The notes beneath the pieces were generated by a model, which had not been told where the DNA came from, did no database searches, and worked only from the letters and a program-made list of their open reading frames with translations. From positions 1,922,001 to 1,986,000 of the forward strand of contig NC_013853.1 of NCBI RefSeq assembly GCF_000027165.1: a stretch of DNA of 64,000 nucleotides. The letters are read 5' to 3'. This DNA is from Streptococcus mitis B6. Its GTDB lineage: Bacteria; Bacillota; Bacilli; Lactobacillales; Streptococcaceae. Position 1 is the stretch's first letter, and every line of letters begins with the position of its first letter. The position numbers were made by a program, and so were the translations under genes. Positions 54,383 to 64,000 of the stretch are shown one piece after another.

Positions 54383-57043
54383 TTACAGCCATTCTTGATA
54401 TTTCTTGATATAAATTTTTTTCACAATTGTCACGCTAATCATATACAAAATAATGATGAAAAGTAAAAAGATGAAATAAATCGGTTTTAAAGGAGTTAGA
54501 TGGAGAAGGCTAGATAGTGGACTGTAGGGAAGGAAGGTCACAAAGGCTGCAGCCAATAAAGTTGTCACAAGGACTAGCCAAGCTGGACGACTTTGTAAAA
54601 AGGGAATTTTGGCTGAACGCAACATATGAATAACCATGGTCTGTGACCACATGGACTCGATAAACCAACCTGTCTGAAACAAGACAATAAATCCTACGGC
54701 AGACTCTGATCCATGGACATAGGTTTGACCTGTTGTCATGGGTACAATGATAAAATAAAGCAAAATGAAGGTCAAAATATCAAAGGCAGAAGAGATAGGC
54801 CCCATCCAAACCATGAAACGTGTGATAGACTTGGCTTCCCAAGTATGCGGATTTCTCAAAAAATCTTTGTCCACCTTGTCAAAAGGCAAGGCAATACAAG
54901 ACAAATCATAGACTAGATTTAGGATAATCAAATGGACTGGTGCCATTGGTAAAAATGGCAAAAAGATTCCAGAGACCAATAGGGATAAGATATTTCCAAA
55001 ATTAGAACTCACTGTCATTTTGATATATTTAGTCATGTTGGCATAGACCTTACGACCTTCAACAAGTCCTTTTTCCAGCACCATGAGATCCTTATCAAGT
55101 AGGATAACATCAGCTGTTTCTTTGGCAATATCTACTGCTGTATCAACAGAAAGCCCCACATCTGCAACTTTCATAGAAGGAGCGTCATTGATTCCATCCC
55201 CCATATAGCCTACAGCATGACCATTAGCCTTAAATTGCAAAATAATCCTTGCTTTTTGGTCAGGAGAAAGTTTGGCAAAGACTGTTACCTCCTCCACGGC
55301 TTGAGCCAATTCTTGATCACTCATTTGATCAATTTCGGACCCCAACAGCATCTGATTGATATCCAAACCAACCTTTTCACAAACTGCTTGGGTAACTTTT
55401 TCGTTGTCTCCCGTCAAAATTTTTGTTTGAACTCCATGTTCTAACAGAGCCTTAATTGCTGGTGCAGCAGATGGTTTTGGTGGATCTAGAAAGGCTAAAT
55501 AACCAGTTAGAATCATGTCCCCTTCGTCATCAACTGTATAGGCATGACCTTCCCTCAAACCTGACTTATAGGCCACTCCCAAGACACGCAAACCTTGTTG
55601 ATTTAGTTGTCTGACTTCTGCTAAAATTTCTTCTCTAATAACATCTGTCAAGGGAGTAATCACTCCTTGGTATTCCGCATAACTGGAAATCGTCAGCATT
55701 TCCTCTAGGGCACCCTTGGTTACCAAACTAACAACTTCGTGTTCATCCTTAACGATAACACTCATACGTCTACGTTCAAAATCAAAGGGAAGCTCATCTA
55801 TTTTTTGAAAAGTTTGAGCCAGATTTTGCAAGAGGGCGTGTTCTTTGGCTTCCTTTTCAGTCCGTTTGATGATGGCTCTGTCCATCAAATTTTTCAAGCC
55901 CGTTTGAAAATAAGAATTGAGATAAGCTCGTCTCAAGACGGTCAAATCCAAGCGTCCGTGGATATCCAAGGGATATTCAAGGACAATTTCGTCTTGGGTG
56001 AGGGTTCCGGTTTTATCCGTACACAAGATATCAATCGCCCCTAAGTCCTGTATGGCATTGAGTTTCTTGATAACCACTTTTTCCTTGGCCATGATAATAG
56101 AACCCTTTGCTAGGCTAGCCGTGATAATCATAGGAAGCATCTCAGGTGTCAATCCAACACCGACACTCAAAGCAAATACACCTGCTTCTAACCAATCACC
56201 ATCTGTTAAACCATTGGACAAGAAAACGATGGGAACCATAACCAACATCAAGCGAATCAAGAGCCAAGAAATACTATTCATCTCCCGTTCAAACGAAGTG
56301 GGCTCATCATAGGTGTTTAGAGTCTGCTCAATGGCTCCCATCATGGTATCATCACCAACTGCTAAAACCACGGCCTTGGCACTACCAGACAAGACATTGG
56401 TTCCCATAAAGGCGAGCGCTTCTGCTTCTAGCAGACTATCAGATTGTTGAACTGTTGCCTTGGTCAAGGCCAATTTTTCAACCGATTCACTTTCACCTGT
56501 CAAGCCCGACTGTTGTACAAAGAAATCGCGCGACTCAAATAAAAGAAGATCTGCTGGAATCATGTCTCCAGCGCTTAATTTAACCACGTCACCCACTACC
56601 AAATCATCGATAGGTACTTCTTGAATTTCTCCTTGACGAATGACAGTCGCTGTGTTGACAATCATTTTTGATAGATTTGTCGCAGCCTTATCACTACGGA
56701 GTTCTTGAACAAAGCGTATGCCACCAGAAATGAGGACTAGGACAACGATGATAATGGAAGTTGTCGGATCTTCTTGACCTGGTTTTGCCAACCAGACATT
56801 GGTCACCAAGGAAATCACGGCGATGACCAGTAAGATGATCGTAAAAGGATTGATAATGGATTCGTAAATCTTTTTGAGGATACTGTCTTCTTGACCCTTT
56901 GTGATGGTATTTTCGCCATATAGGTCACGATTTTTCTCCACCTGCTCCTCAGTCAGGCCTGTTAGACTTGTCTTATAAAAAGATAGAGTTTCGTTTAAAG
57001 ATGTATGAATAGCTGTTGCTAATCTTTCTTTTGTAGTTTTCAT
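54383..57043 (-). CDS. mgtA: Magnesium-translocating P-type ATPase
   Basis: 886 aa P-type ATPase (class IIIB). Phosphorylation site CTDKTGTLTQDE (~345), TGES loop QSGLTGESESVE, hinge GDGINDAPSMKVADVG (~625), and about ten membrane helices. Mg2+ import is supported by the M-box riboswitch in its leader. Inserted between spxA and pepP, neighbours that I know as close to each other in TIGR4, so it may be an accessory Mg2+ system beside the CorA gene 4 kb away. Confidence 0.93.
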   Translation of the reverse strand: MKTTKERLATAIHTSLNETLSFYKTSLTGLTEEQVEKNRDLYGENTITKGQEDSILKKIYESIINPFTIILLVIAVISLVTNVWLAKPGQEDPTTSIIIVVLVLISGGIRFVQELRSDKAATNLSKMIVNTATVIRQGEIQEVPIDDLVVGDVVKLSAGDMIPADLLLFESRDFFVQQSGLTGESESVEKLALTKATVQQSDSLLEAEALAFMGTNVLSGSAKAVVLAVGDDTMMGAIEQTLNTYDEPTSFEREMNSISWLLIRLMLVMVPIVFLSNGLTDGDWLEAGVFALSVGVGLTPEMLPMIITASLAKGSIIMAKEKVVIKKLNAIQDLGAIDILCTDKTGTLTQDEIVLEYPLDIHGRLDLTVLRRAYLNSYFQTGLKNLMDRAIIKRTEKEAKEHALLQNLAQTFQKIDELPFDFERRRMSVIVKDEHEVVSLVTKGALEEMLTISSYAEYQGVITPLTDVIREEILAEVRQLNQQGLRVLGVAYKSGLREGHAYTVDDEGDMILTGYLAFLDPPKPSAAPAIKALLEHGVQTKILTGDNEKVTQAVCEKVGLDINQMLLGSEIDQMSDQELAQAVEEVTVFAKLSPDQKARIILQFKANGHAVGYMGDGINDAPSMKVADVGLSVDTAVDIAKETADVILLDKDLMVLEKGLVEGRKVYANMTKYIKMTVSSNFGNILSLLVSGIFLPFLPMAPVHLIILNLVYDLSCIALPFDKVDKDFLRNPHTWEAKSITRFMVWMGPISSAFDILTFILLYFIIVPMTTGQTYVHGSESAVGFIVLFQTGWFIESMWSQTMVIHMLRSAKIPFLQSRPAWLVLVTTLLAAAFVTFLPYSPLSSLLHLTPLKPIYFIFLLFIIILYMISVTIVKKIYIKKYQEWL

Positions 57044-57125
57044 TGGTTTCTCCTATCTGTATGAATGATGTGTTTCATACACAGAGACCAATCACTTTAT
57101 AAGGACAGAACGACACAAATCAGCG
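57044..57125 (-). other. Hairpins overlapping the leader ORF end and mgtA start region
   Basis: Minus strand: ACACAG-CCAATC...GATTGG-TCT-CTGTGT forms a two-part stem (57078-57148) that includes the last half of the leader ORF and its stop; then GTATGAA/TTCATAC (57057-57078). Ribosome movement on the leader ORF would open the first stem. SD GATAGGAG of mgtA follows. Confidence 0.6.
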
Positions 57126-57168
57126 ATTGGCTGTGTATGTGCGGTTCCGGATGATCGTCAATTTGCAT
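57097..57168 (-). CDS. mgtA leader peptide (23 aa)
   Basis: MQIDDHPEPHIHSQS then LICVVLSL, behind a strong SD AAAGGAGATAAACG. It has two Pro and three His in H-P-E-P-H-I-H, then a short hydrophobic tail. It lies after the M-box terminator and before mgtA. Proline-rich leader peptides such as MgtL sense Mg2+ through ribosome stability in enterobacteria; a parallel role here is an inference. Confidence 0.65.
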   Translation of the reverse strand: MQIDDHPEPHIHSQSLICVVLSL

Positions 57169-57200
57169 CGTTTATCTCCTTTCTTTGATTTAAACAGTAG

Positions 57201-57227
57201 AAAATCCCACCATAAAATGGCAGGATT
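57201..57227 (-). terminator. M-box expression-platform terminator
   Basis: Minus strand AATCCTGCCAT-TTT-ATGGTGGGATT, an 11-bp stem with two G-T pairs, followed by TTTC. Located between the aptamer and the leader ORF, where Mg2+-bound aptamer would favour termination. Confidence 0.75.
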
Positions 57228-57254
57228 AAAAAACTAATTATCTGTTTTTCGTTC

Positions 57255-57390
57255 AAGCTTTAACTCCATAGGGCAATGTAATGAGCTTAGTCTTGGCCTT
57301 CGCGACCAGGACTGTTGACCAACGAGTAGTGTCTCCACTGCTTTGCGGTAGTCATCCGTATCCCTATGGTAGCCTCACCTACCGTTTTCG
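57255..57390 (-). promoter_or_regulatory. M-box (ykoK) Mg2+ riboswitch
   Basis: Minus strand carries the M-box landmarks in order: GGTAGGTGAGGCTACC (57368-57383), CTACCGC, GGAGACACTAC and GGTCAACAG; CCATAGGG early pairs with CCCTATGG at the 3' side (57266-57273). Controls mgtA by Mg2+-dependent termination in known cases. Confidence 0.87.
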
Positions 57391-57396
57391 TCTTTC

Positions 57397-57425
57397 AGTA
57401 TAAACCTTTAAAATTTAAAAGTCAA
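57397..57425 (-). promoter_or_regulatory. mgtA promoter
   Basis: TTGACT (57420-57425), 17 bp, TATACT (57397-57402) on the minus strand; start near 57390, immediately before the M-box. Confidence 0.82.
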
Positions 57426-57445
57426 TCATTTGAGTTGTTTAACTC

Positions 57446-58507
57446 TTAAATAACTATCAACTCTTTTGGAGCAAGGGTCAATAATTCACAACCTGTCTCT
57501 GTAATCAGGATATCATCCTCGATACGAACGCCATATTTGCCTTCGATATAGATACCTGGCTCATCTGTCAATGCCATACCTGCCTTAATAGTTTCTGTAG
57601 AAGTCTGGCTAAAGTATGGTTCCTCATGGATATCCAGTCCAATACCGTGTCCAATACCGTGGGTAAAGTAGTCGCCATAGCCTGCCTCGATGATAATATC
57701 ACGAGGGATTTTGTCAAAGTCACGGAAACCTAAGCCAGCCTTAGCCTGGTCAATCAAGGCTTGATTGGCTTTGAGAACCGTATTGTAAATCTCTGCCTGC
57801 TCGTCGCTAACATGTCCTAGATAGATAGTCCGTGTCATATCACTGACATAGTGGTCATAGAGGCAGCCGAAATCCATGGTAATAGCTTCTCCTAGCTCCA
57901 CTGGTTTGTGCATAGGATGGGCATGGGGTTTGGAAGAGTTGATACCGCTAGCTAGAATTGTGTCAAAAGACAAGCCAGATGCTCCCAACTCACGCATGCG
58001 GAAGTCAAGGAAGTTGGCAATCTCAATTTCAGTCTTTCCTGGTTTGATAAAGTCAAGCGCATCGCGAAAAGCTTGGTCTGAGATAGAACAAGCCTTGCGA
58101 ATCGCTGCAATCTCTGCCTCATCCTTAATCATTCGAAGACCTTCAACAAACTGAGTTTGTGGAAGCAAGTCCAAACCTGCAAAAGCTGCCTGCATACGAT
58201 GATAATAAGATACTGAAATCTCATCCTCAAAACCGATTCTAGACAAGCCCATGTCCTTAACAATGCCTGCAATGACAGCCAATTCATCACGGTCAGCCAC
58301 AATCTCAAAGCCACTGGTTTCTTGCTTGGCTGCAATGATATAGCGAGAGTCTGTCACCAAGACCTGACGATCACGGCTGATAAAGACTGTTCCGTTTGAG
58401 CCCCAAAAACCAGTCAAATAATAGACGTTTTTAAGGTTATTGATGATGATGCCATCTAGTTCTTTTTCTTGCATTTTATCTAGAAATGCTTGTACGCGTT
58501 TATTCAT
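57446..58507 (-). CDS. pepP: Xaa-Pro aminopeptidase/dipeptidase (M24)
   Basis: 353 aa. Creatinase-like N-terminal domain and pita-bread catalytic domain with metal ligands in [17 protein letters not shown] (two Asp), [14 protein letters not shown] (His) and [18 protein letters not shown] (two Glu). Releases N-terminal residues before proline. Its start overlaps the uvrA stop by 8 nt. Confidence 0.93.
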   Translation of the reverse strand: MNKRVQAFLDKMQEKELDGIIINNLKNVYYLTGFWGSNGTVFISRDRQVLVTDSRYIIAAKQETSGFEIVADRDELAVIAGIVKDMGLSRIGFEDEISVSYYHRMQAAFAGLDLLPQTQFVEGLRMIKDEAEIAAIRKACSISDQAFRDALDFIKPGKTEIEIANFLDFRMRELGASGLSFDTILASGINSSKPHAHPMHKPVELGEAITMDFGCLYDHYVSDMTRTIYLGHVSDEQAEIYNTVLKANQALIDQAKAGLGFRDFDKIPRDIIIEAGYGDYFTHGIGHGIGLDIHEEPYFSQTSTETIKAGMALTDEPGIYIEGKYGVRIEDDILITETGCELLTLAPKELIVI

Positions 58508-61331
58508 GATGTAACTTTCCTTTCAAATAATGTCCTGTGTAGCTGGCTTCGTTGGCCGCTACTTCTTCTGGAGTTCCTGTTGCGATGATGGTTCCACCAC
58601 CGACACCGCCCTCAGGTCCCAAATCGATAATATGGTCTGCCGTCTTAATGACATCCAGATTGTGCTCAATGACAAGAACTGTATTGCCATCGTCAACAAA
58701 GCGAGCTAAAACCTTGAGCAAGCGAGCAATATCCTCAGTATGAAGCCCTGTCGTCGGCTCATCCAGAATGTAGAAAGATTTTCCTGTTGAGCGTTTGTGG
58801 AGTTCGCTAGCTAGTTTCATACGTTGGGCTTCTCCCCCAGAAAGGGTGGTAGCTGGCTGTCCCAAGGTCACATATCCTAGCCCTACATCCTTGATAGTCT
58901 GGAGTTTGCGTTGAATCTTTGGAATGTGTTGGAAGAATTCTACCGCATCGTTGACGGTCATATCCAAGATCTGCGAGATATTTTTTTCCTTGTAATGAAC
59001 TTCTAGAGTCTCACTGTTGTAGCGGGTTCCATGGCAGACTTCACAAGCCACATAAACATCTGGCAAGAAGTGCATCTCAATCTTGATAATCCCGTCACCT
59101 GAGCAGGCTTCACAACGACCACCCTTGACATTGAAACTGAAACGACCCTTCTTGTAGCCTCGAATCTTGGCTTCATTAGTCTGAGCAAAAAGGTCACGTA
59201 TATCGTCAAAAACTCCTGTATAGGTAGCAGGGTTGGACCTCGGCGTTCGTCCGATAGGACTTTGGTCAATGTCAATCAAGCGGTCTACATGCTCAATCCC
59301 TGTGATGGTCTTGAATTTACCAGGCTTGTCTGAATTACGGTTGAGCTTCTGGGCAATAGCTTTTTTGAGGATACCGTTGATTAGGGTCGATTTCCCTGAA
59401 CCAGATACTCCTGTCACTGCGATGAATTTTCCTAGTGGGAATCGAGCAGTAATATTTTGCAAGTTATTCTCACGCGCACCTATCACTTCGATAAAACGAC
59501 CATTACCAACACGGCGCTCTGTTGGTACTGGAATGGCACGTTTCCCTGACAAGTACTGACCTGTGATAGACTTACTGTTACGAGCTACCTGTTTAGGCGT
59601 ACCTGCCGCAACAATTTCCCCACCAAAAACACCGGCACCGGGACCAACGTCAATCAGATAATCCGCCTCACGCATGGTATCTTCATCATGTTCCACTACT
59701 ATGAGAGTATTACCCAAATCACGCATCTTTTTGAGACTGGCAATCAAACGATCATTGTCCCTCTGGTGGAGACCGATTGACGGCTCGTCTAGTATATAAA
59801 GGACACCTGATAGGTTAGAACCAATCTGGGTTGCCAAGCGAATACGCTGACTTTCCCCACCTGAAAGGGTTCCTGCTGAACGAGACAGAGTCAGATAGTT
59901 AAGACCCACGTTATTAAGGAAGGTCAAACGATCCTTGATTTCCTTGAGAATGGGACGAGCGATGATGGCTTCATTTTCAGAAAGAGTCAACTGACTGACT
60001 AATTCCAAGTGGTCTGCGATAGACAGGTCTGAAATTTCTCCGATATGTGGCCCTTGCTCTCCACCCACACGGACAGACAAGGCCTGGTCATTGAGACGAT
60101 ATCCGTGACAAGTTCCGCAGGTCAATTCATTCATATAGAGGCGCATTTGAGTGCGTGTGTAATCACTATTAGTTTCATGATAGCGACGCTTGATATTAGT
60201 GACAACTCCCTCAAAAGGAATATCGATATCGCGCACGCCACCAAATTCATTCTCATAGTGGAAATGGAATTCCTTACCATCTGATCCATAGAGAATCAAG
60301 TTCTTATCTTCTTCTGACAAGTCCTCAAAAGGCTTATCCATATCCACTCCAAAAGCTGTCATAGCCTGCTCTAGCATGTTTGGATAGTAGTTGGATGAGA
60401 TAGGATTCCAAGGTGCTAGCGCTCCCTCACGTAAGGTCTTGCTGGCGTCTGGCACTACCAAATCAGTATCCACCTCCAACTTGATGCCCAAACCGTCACA
60501 CTCACTACAAGAACCAAAAGGAGCATTGAATGAGAAGAGACGTGGCTCTAACTCTGGAACAGTAAAGCCACAAACTGGACAGGCATAATGCTCAGAAAAG
60601 AGTAACTCAGAATTGTCCATAGTGTCGATAATGACATAACCTTCTGCAATACGAAGGGCAGCCTCAATAGAATCAAAGAGACGACTACGGATACCCTCCT
60701 TGATAACAATACGGTCAACCACGACATCAATATTGTGTTGCTTGCTCTTAGACAACTCTGGCACTTCGGTCACATCATATACTTCCCCATCCACACGGAC
60801 ACGGACATACCCATCTTTCTGAACCTTCTCGACAACACTCTTATGTTGGCCTTTTTTCTTGCGGATGACAGGGGCCAAGATTTGCAGGCGCTGGCGTTCT
60901 GGCAATTCCAAGACCTTATCCACGATTTGCTCTACAGAAGAAGCCTTGATAGCCCCGTGCCCGTTGATACAGTAAGGCGTCCCCACACGCGCGTAGAGGA
61001 GACGCAGATAGTCATTGATTTCAGTCGTTGTTCCAACCGTCGAGCGAGGGTTTTTGCTAGTCGTTTTCTGGTCGATAGAAATAGCTGGACTGAGGCCATC
61101 AATGGCATCTACATCTGGCTTCTCCATATTCCCCAAGAATTGACGAGCATAGGCTGACAAACTCTCTACATAGCGACGTTGTCCCTCAGCATAGAGGGTG
61201 TCAAAGGCCAGACTGGATTTCCCTGAACCTGACAAGCCGGTTACAACAACCAACTTGTCTCGTGGAATCTCCACATCAATATTTTTTAAATTATGGGCAC
61301 GCGCCCCATGAATGACAATTTTATCTTGCAT
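58500..61331 (-). CDS. uvrA: Excinuclease ABC subunit A
   Basis: 943 aa from [17 protein letters not shown] at 61331; upstream codons to 61364 are not conserved. Two ABC modules: Walker [10 protein letters not shown] (~32) and GVSGSGKST (~640), signatures LSGGESQRI and LSGGEAQRM, and zinc fingers CPVC...CSEC (~255-285) and CEAC...CEVC (~740-770). Damage recognition in nucleotide excision repair. Promoter TGG-TATAAT at 61363-61371 (minus). Confidence 0.97.
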   Translation of the reverse strand: MQDKIVIHGARAHNLKNIDVEIPRDKLVVVTGLSGSGKSSLAFDTLYAEGQRRYVESLSAYARQFLGNMEKPDVDAIDGLSPAISIDQKTTSKNPRSTVGTTTEINDYLRLLYARVGTPYCINGHGAIKASSVEQIVDKVLELPERQRLQILAPVIRKKKGQHKSVVEKVQKDGYVRVRVDGEVYDVTEVPELSKSKQHNIDVVVDRIVIKEGIRSRLFDSIEAALRIAEGYVIIDTMDNSELLFSEHYACPVCGFTVPELEPRLFSFNAPFGSCSECDGLGIKLEVDTDLVVPDASKTLREGALAPWNPISSNYYPNMLEQAMTAFGVDMDKPFEDLSEEDKNLILYGSDGKEFHFHYENEFGGVRDIDIPFEGVVTNIKRRYHETNSDYTRTQMRLYMNELTCGTCHGYRLNDQALSVRVGGEQGPHIGEISDLSIADHLELVSQLTLSENEAIIARPILKEIKDRLTFLNNVGLNYLTLSRSAGTLSGGESQRIRLATQIGSNLSGVLYILDEPSIGLHQRDNDRLIASLKKMRDLGNTLIVVEHDEDTMREADYLIDVGPGAGVFGGEIVAAGTPKQVARNSKSITGQYLSGKRAIPVPTERRVGNGRFIEVIGARENNLQNITARFPLGKFIAVTGVSGSGKSTLINGILKKAIAQKLNRNSDKPGKFKTITGIEHVDRLIDIDQSPIGRTPRSNPATYTGVFDDIRDLFAQTNEAKIRGYKKGRFSFNVKGGRCEACSGDGIIKIEMHFLPDVYVACEVCHGTRYNSETLEVHYKEKNISQILDMTVNDAVEFFQHIPKIQRKLQTIKDVGLGYVTLGQPATTLSGGEAQRMKLASELHKRSTGKSFYILDEPTTGLHTEDIARLLKVLARFVDDGNTVLVIEHNLDVIKTADHIIDLGPEGGVGGGTIIATGTPEEVAANEASYTGHYLKGKLHHE

Positions 61332-61362
61332 CTTTGTTCTTTCTAGTCCATTATTGCTTACC

Positions 61363-61418
61363 ATTATACCAAAAAAAGTGAGATTCTATTACCCAAAAGG
61401 CTGAATTTATAGTATAAT
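61363..61418. promoter_or_regulatory. Divergent uvrA/corA promoter region
   Basis: Minus-strand TATAAT (61363-61368, TGG extended) for uvrA and plus-strand TATAAT (61413-61418) for corA, back to back with ~45 bp between them. No clear SOS or other operator is seen. Confidence 0.65.
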
Positions 61419-61462
61419 AGTACGGTGTGAAAAAATCTGAAAAATGAGAAAGGATAAGGGAT

Positions 61463-62407
61463 ATGAAACAAGTTTTTCTCTCTACAACAACTGAATTTAA
61501 AGAGATCGATACGCTTGAACCGGGTACTTGGATCAATCTCGTTAATCCGACTCAAAATGAATCACTCGAAATCGCCAATGCCTTCGACATTGATATCGCC
61601 GACCTTCGAGCACCACTCGATGCGGAAGAAATGTCTCGTATTACGATTGAAGACGAGTACACCCTGATTATCGTTGACGTGCCGGTCACAGAAGAAAGAA
61701 ATAACCGCACCTACTACGTAACCATCCCGCTTGGTATTATCATCACAGAGGAAACAATTATCACTACTTGTTTGGAACCATTACCGGTCCTCGATGTCTT
61801 TATCAACCGTCGTTTGCGTAATTTCTATACATTCATGCGCTCACGTTTTATCTTCCAGATTCTTTATCGCAATGCAGAGCTTTACCTAACAGCCCTGCGT
61901 TCGATTGACCGTAAGAGTGAACAAATCGAAAGTCAACTGCATCAATCAACTCGTAATGAAGAATTGATTGAACTCATGGAATTGGAAAAAACCATCGTCT
62001 ATTTCAAGGCTTCCCTCAAAACAAATGAGCGTGTGATTAAGAAATTGACCAGCTCAACCAGCAATATCAAGAAGTACCTTGAGGACGAAGACCTGCTTGA
62101 AGATACCTTGATTGAAACCCAACAGGCCATCGAGATGGCAGATATTTATGGAAACGTCTTGCACTCTATGACGGAGACCTTTGCCTCTATCATTTCCAAC
62201 AATCAGAACAACATCATGAAAACCTTGGCCCTTGTGACCATCGTCATGTCCATCCCAACCATGGTCTTCTCTGCCTACGGGATGAACTTTAAGGATAATG
62301 AAATCCCCCTAAATGGCGAGCCAAATGCCTTCTGGTTAATAGTCTTTATCGCCTTTGCTATGAGTGTCTCGCTCACTCTCTATCTCATCCATAAAAAATG
62401 GTTCTAA
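61463..62407 (+). CDS. corA: CorA-family magnesium transporter
   Basis: 314 aa. Cytoplasmic funnel domain, long helix, and two C-terminal membrane helices with the pore motif YGMNF (~272-276) and a basic end (HKKWF). Imports Mg2+ (or Co2+/Ni2+). SD AAAGGATAAGGG. Forms with MgtA a likely pair: constitutive channel and riboswitch-controlled pump. Confidence 0.95.
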   Translation: MKQVFLSTTTEFKEIDTLEPGTWINLVNPTQNESLEIANAFDIDIADLRAPLDAEEMSRITIEDEYTLIIVDVPVTEERNNRTYYVTIPLGIIITEETIITTCLEPLPVLDVFINRRLRNFYTFMRSRFIFQILYRNAELYLTALRSIDRKSEQIESQLHQSTRNEELIELMELEKTIVYFKASLKTNERVIKKLTSSTSNIKKYLEDEDLLEDTLIETQQAIEMADIYGNVLHSMTETFASIISNNQNNIMKTLALVTIVMSIPTMVFSAYGMNFKDNEIPLNGEPNAFWLIVFIAFAMSVSLTLYLIHKKWF

Positions 62408-62418
62408 GAGGAGTTCCT

Positions 62419-63096
62419 ATGTCTCAGATTAATCTACAAAAATTAACTAAGAAAAACCAAGAGTTTGTCCACATTGCTACCCAACAATTCATCAAAGATG
62501 GAAAAACAGATGCTGAAATCAAGGCTATTTTTGAGGAAGTTATTCCCCAAATCCTTGAGGAGCAAGCCAAGGGTACGACTGCTCGTTCCCTTTATGGCGC
62601 ACCGACCCATTGGGCTCATAGTTTCACTGTCAAGGAACAATATGAAAAAGAGCATCCAAAAGAAAATGATGATCCAAAACTCATGATTATGGACTCAGCT
62701 CTTTTCATCACTAGCCTCTTTGCCCTTGTCAGCGCCATCACAACTTTCTTTGCGGCAGATCAAGCTTTCGGCTATGGATTGATTACTCTTCTATTAGTTG
62801 GACTGGTTGGGGGATTTGCCTTCTACTTGATGTACTACTTTGTTTACCAATACTATGGACCAGATATGGACCGCAGTCAACGTCCACCTTTCTGGAAATC
62901 TGTACTAGTTATCCTAGCTTCTATGTTCCTTTGGTTGCTTGTCTTCTTTGCAACAAGCTTCCTACCAGCTAGCCTTAACCCAGTACTTGCTCCATTGCCA
63001 CTAGCTATTATCGGAGCAGCCCTCCTAGCCCTTCGCTTCTATCTCAAGAAACGCTTGAACATCCGCAGCGCAAGTGCAGGACCAACACGTTATTAA
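62419..63096 (+). CDS. DUF1129 family membrane protein
   Basis: 225 aa from MSQINLQKLTKKNQEF at 62419 (SD AGAGGAG, 11 bp after corA); earlier open codons overlap corA. ~95 residue soluble N terminus, then four or five hydrophobic segments. Conserved in streptococci next to corA; role unknown. Confidence 0.85.
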   Translation: MSQINLQKLTKKNQEFVHIATQQFIKDGKTDAEIKAIFEEVIPQILEEQAKGTTARSLYGAPTHWAHSFTVKEQYEKEHPKENDDPKLMIMDSALFITSLFALVSAITTFFAADQAFGYGLITLLLVGLVGGFAFYLMYYFVYQYYGPDMDRSQRPPFWKSVLVILASMFLWLLVFFATSFLPASLNPVLAPLPLAIIGAALLALRFYLKKRLNIRSASAGPTRY

Positions 63097-63104
63097 GAAG
63101 AATC

Positions 63105-63134
63105 ATAAAAGCAACTGCAGGCGCGGTTGCTTTT
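63105..63134 (+). terminator. Terminator after corA-DUF1129
   Basis: AAAGCAAC-TGCAGGCGCG-GTTGCTTT then TTT. Confidence 0.87.
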
Positions 63135-63213
63135 TCACTTACTTTTTTGATTTTAAAGTATTCTTCTGACATCCCACATAGCCCTATCTAATCTTTTGTG
63201 ATAAAATAGGCTC

Positions 63214-63363
63214 ATACTCAATGAAAATCAAAGAGCAAACTAGGAAGCTAGCCGCAGGTTGCTCAAAGCACTGCTTTGAGGTTGTAGATAGAACTGACGA
63301 AGTCAGTAACATATACACGGCAAGGCAAAGCTGACGTGGTTTGAAGAGATTTTCGAAGAGTAT
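63214..63363. repeat. BOX element (A-B-C)
   Basis: boxC end ATACTCAATGAAAATC, CTCAAAGCACTGCTTTGAG hairpin, boxB part with ACTGACGAAGTCAGT, then boxA with GGCAAGGCAAAGCTGACG and CGAAGAGTAT. Full 150-bp BOX, 26 bp upstream of the next gene's expected start. Confidence 0.9.
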
Positions 63364-63388
63364 CAATCTATTTCTAGGAGGATGAGAT

Positions 63389-64000
63389 ATAATTTCTACT
63401 ATTGGTATTGTTAGTTTATCTAGTGGCATTATCGGAGAGGACTTTGTCAAACACGAAGTGGATTTGGGTGTCCAACGTCTCAAGGACCTGGGAGTCAATC
63501 CTATCTTTTTGCCCCATTCGTTAAAAGGATTAGACTTTATCAAGGACCATCCTGAAGCTCGTGCAGAGGATTTGATTCATGCCTTTTCTGATGATAGCAT
63601 CGACATAATCCTATGCGCCATCGGTGGAGACGATATCTATCGCTTACTACCTTATCTTTTTGAAAATGATCAACTACAGAAAGTTATCAAACAAAAGATT
63701 TTTCTTGGCTTCTCAGATACAACCATGAACCATCTCATGTTGCATACACTAGGAATCAAGACTTTTTATGGTCAATCCTTCTTAGCAGACATTTGTGAGT
63801 TAGACAAAGAAATGTTGCCATATAGCCTTCACTACTTTAAAGAATTGATTGAGACGGGAAGAATCTCAGAAATCCGCCCTAGTGACGTCTGGTATGAGGA
63901 ACGAACTGACTTCAGTCCCAAGGCTCTGGGAACACCTCGTGTCAGTCATGCAAATACCGATTTTGAGTTGTTGCAAGGAAATGCCCAATTCGAGGGAAAA
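63389..64000 (+). CDS. S66 peptidase (LD-carboxypeptidase/MccF-like), 5' part, no standard start codon
   Basis: Open to the window end. GFSDTTMNHLM (~110) has the S66 nucleophile Ser, and CAIGGDDIYRLLPYLF the preceding strand. The expected N terminus M-V-S-T-I-G-I-V is here ATA-ATT-TCT-ACT-ATT: the ATG position carries ATA and the next codon ATT. SD AGGAGG (63376-63381) is intact at the right distance (7 nt) for ATA. No in-frame ATG/GTG/TTG lies between the stop at 63383 and residue ~26. Expression is doubtful. Confidence 0.75.
   Translation, partial: MISTIGIVSLSSGIIGEDFVKHEVDLGVQRLKDLGVNPIFLPHSLKGLDFIKDHPEARAEDLIHAFSDDSIDIILCAIGGDDIYRLLPYLFENDQLQKVIKQKIFLGFSDTTMNHLMLHTLGIKTFYGQSFLADICELDKEMLPYSLHYFKELIETGRISEIRPSDVWYEERTDFSPKALGTPRVSHANTDFELLQGNAQFEGK

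Noticed and set aside
57044..57445. Mn2+ (yybP-ykoY) riboswitch upstream of the P-type ATPase
   Set aside because: The conserved blocks match the M-box (TAGGTGAGGCT, GGTCAACAG), not yybP-ykoY.
63184..63543. 119-aa minus-strand ORF over the BOX and the S66-peptidase gene
   Set aside because: Its middle is BOX sequence and its ends are antisense to a conserved protein.

Overview
The window comes from the Streptococcus mitis/pneumoniae group. Three things support this: BOX repeats (boxA/B/C), small-RNA genes with CiaR-type promoters, and a protein with C-terminal choline-binding repeats. The core gene order (glmS, GH1 glucosidase, proS, eep, cdsA, uppS, ruvB, leuS, S10-spc-alpha ribosomal cluster, nrdD/nrdG, cls, folC, ireB, pepP, uvrA, corA) is the one I know from pneumococcus. 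The accessory insertions make a mitis-like commensal or a diverged pneumococcus equally possible. Almost every gene is on the minus strand; only the four transposases, the two Fst-like toxins and the last three genes read on plus.

Layout. 0-6.7 kb: 5' end of glmS with NagR-like operators, a GH1 6-phospho-beta-glucosidase, and the uppS-cdsA-eep-proS envelope/tRNA-synthetase operon. 6.7-10 kb: a BOX element split by one IS30-family element (here ISb, 1531 bp), whose left junction was then hit by a second (here ISa, 1543 bp). 10-15 kb: a small-RNA and toxin neighbourhood with three CiaR-controlled csRNA genes, ruvB (possibly leaderless), two tandem Fst/Ldr-type type I toxin-antitoxin modules, and a second ISb copy. 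15-21 kb: two acetyltransferases, an ABC exporter with LytTR and DUF3021 proteins, and leuS followed by a duplicated fragment of a divergent leuS 3' end. 21-25.5 kb: a phosphatase, a fourth longer csRNA gene, an accessory choline-binding surface protein, UPF0210 and UPF0237 (ACT). 25.6-40.6 kb: rplQ to rpsJ, the full S10-spc-alpha cluster with secY, adk, infA and rpoA, punctuated by structured intergenic elements and one BOX. 40.6-42.2 kb: a second ISa copy just upstream of the S10 promoter. 42.2-46.5 kb: anaerobic ribonucleotide reductase operon with NrdR-like boxes. 46.5-50.5 kb: a competence-type operon (SigX box, 47-aa protein, Ccs4-like membrane protein), cls and a lipoprotein. 50.5-54.3 kb: folC, tandem terminator-like repeats, UPF0473-ruvX-ireB, lipoprotein, spx. 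54.3-64 kb: mgtA behind an M-box Mg2+ riboswitch and a 23-codon leader ORF, then pepP-uvrA, and on the plus strand corA, a DUF1129 protein and a truncated S66-peptidase-like gene that lacks a normal start codon.

The best candidates for new biology are: (i) the tandem Fst modules, where the antisense recognition repeats have changed together within each module, implying two orthogonal antitoxin/toxin pairs embedded among csRNA terminators; (ii) the mgtA leader peptide placed between an M-box terminator and a hairpin that overlaps its own stop codon; (iii) a family of four related hairpins flanking rpsH.
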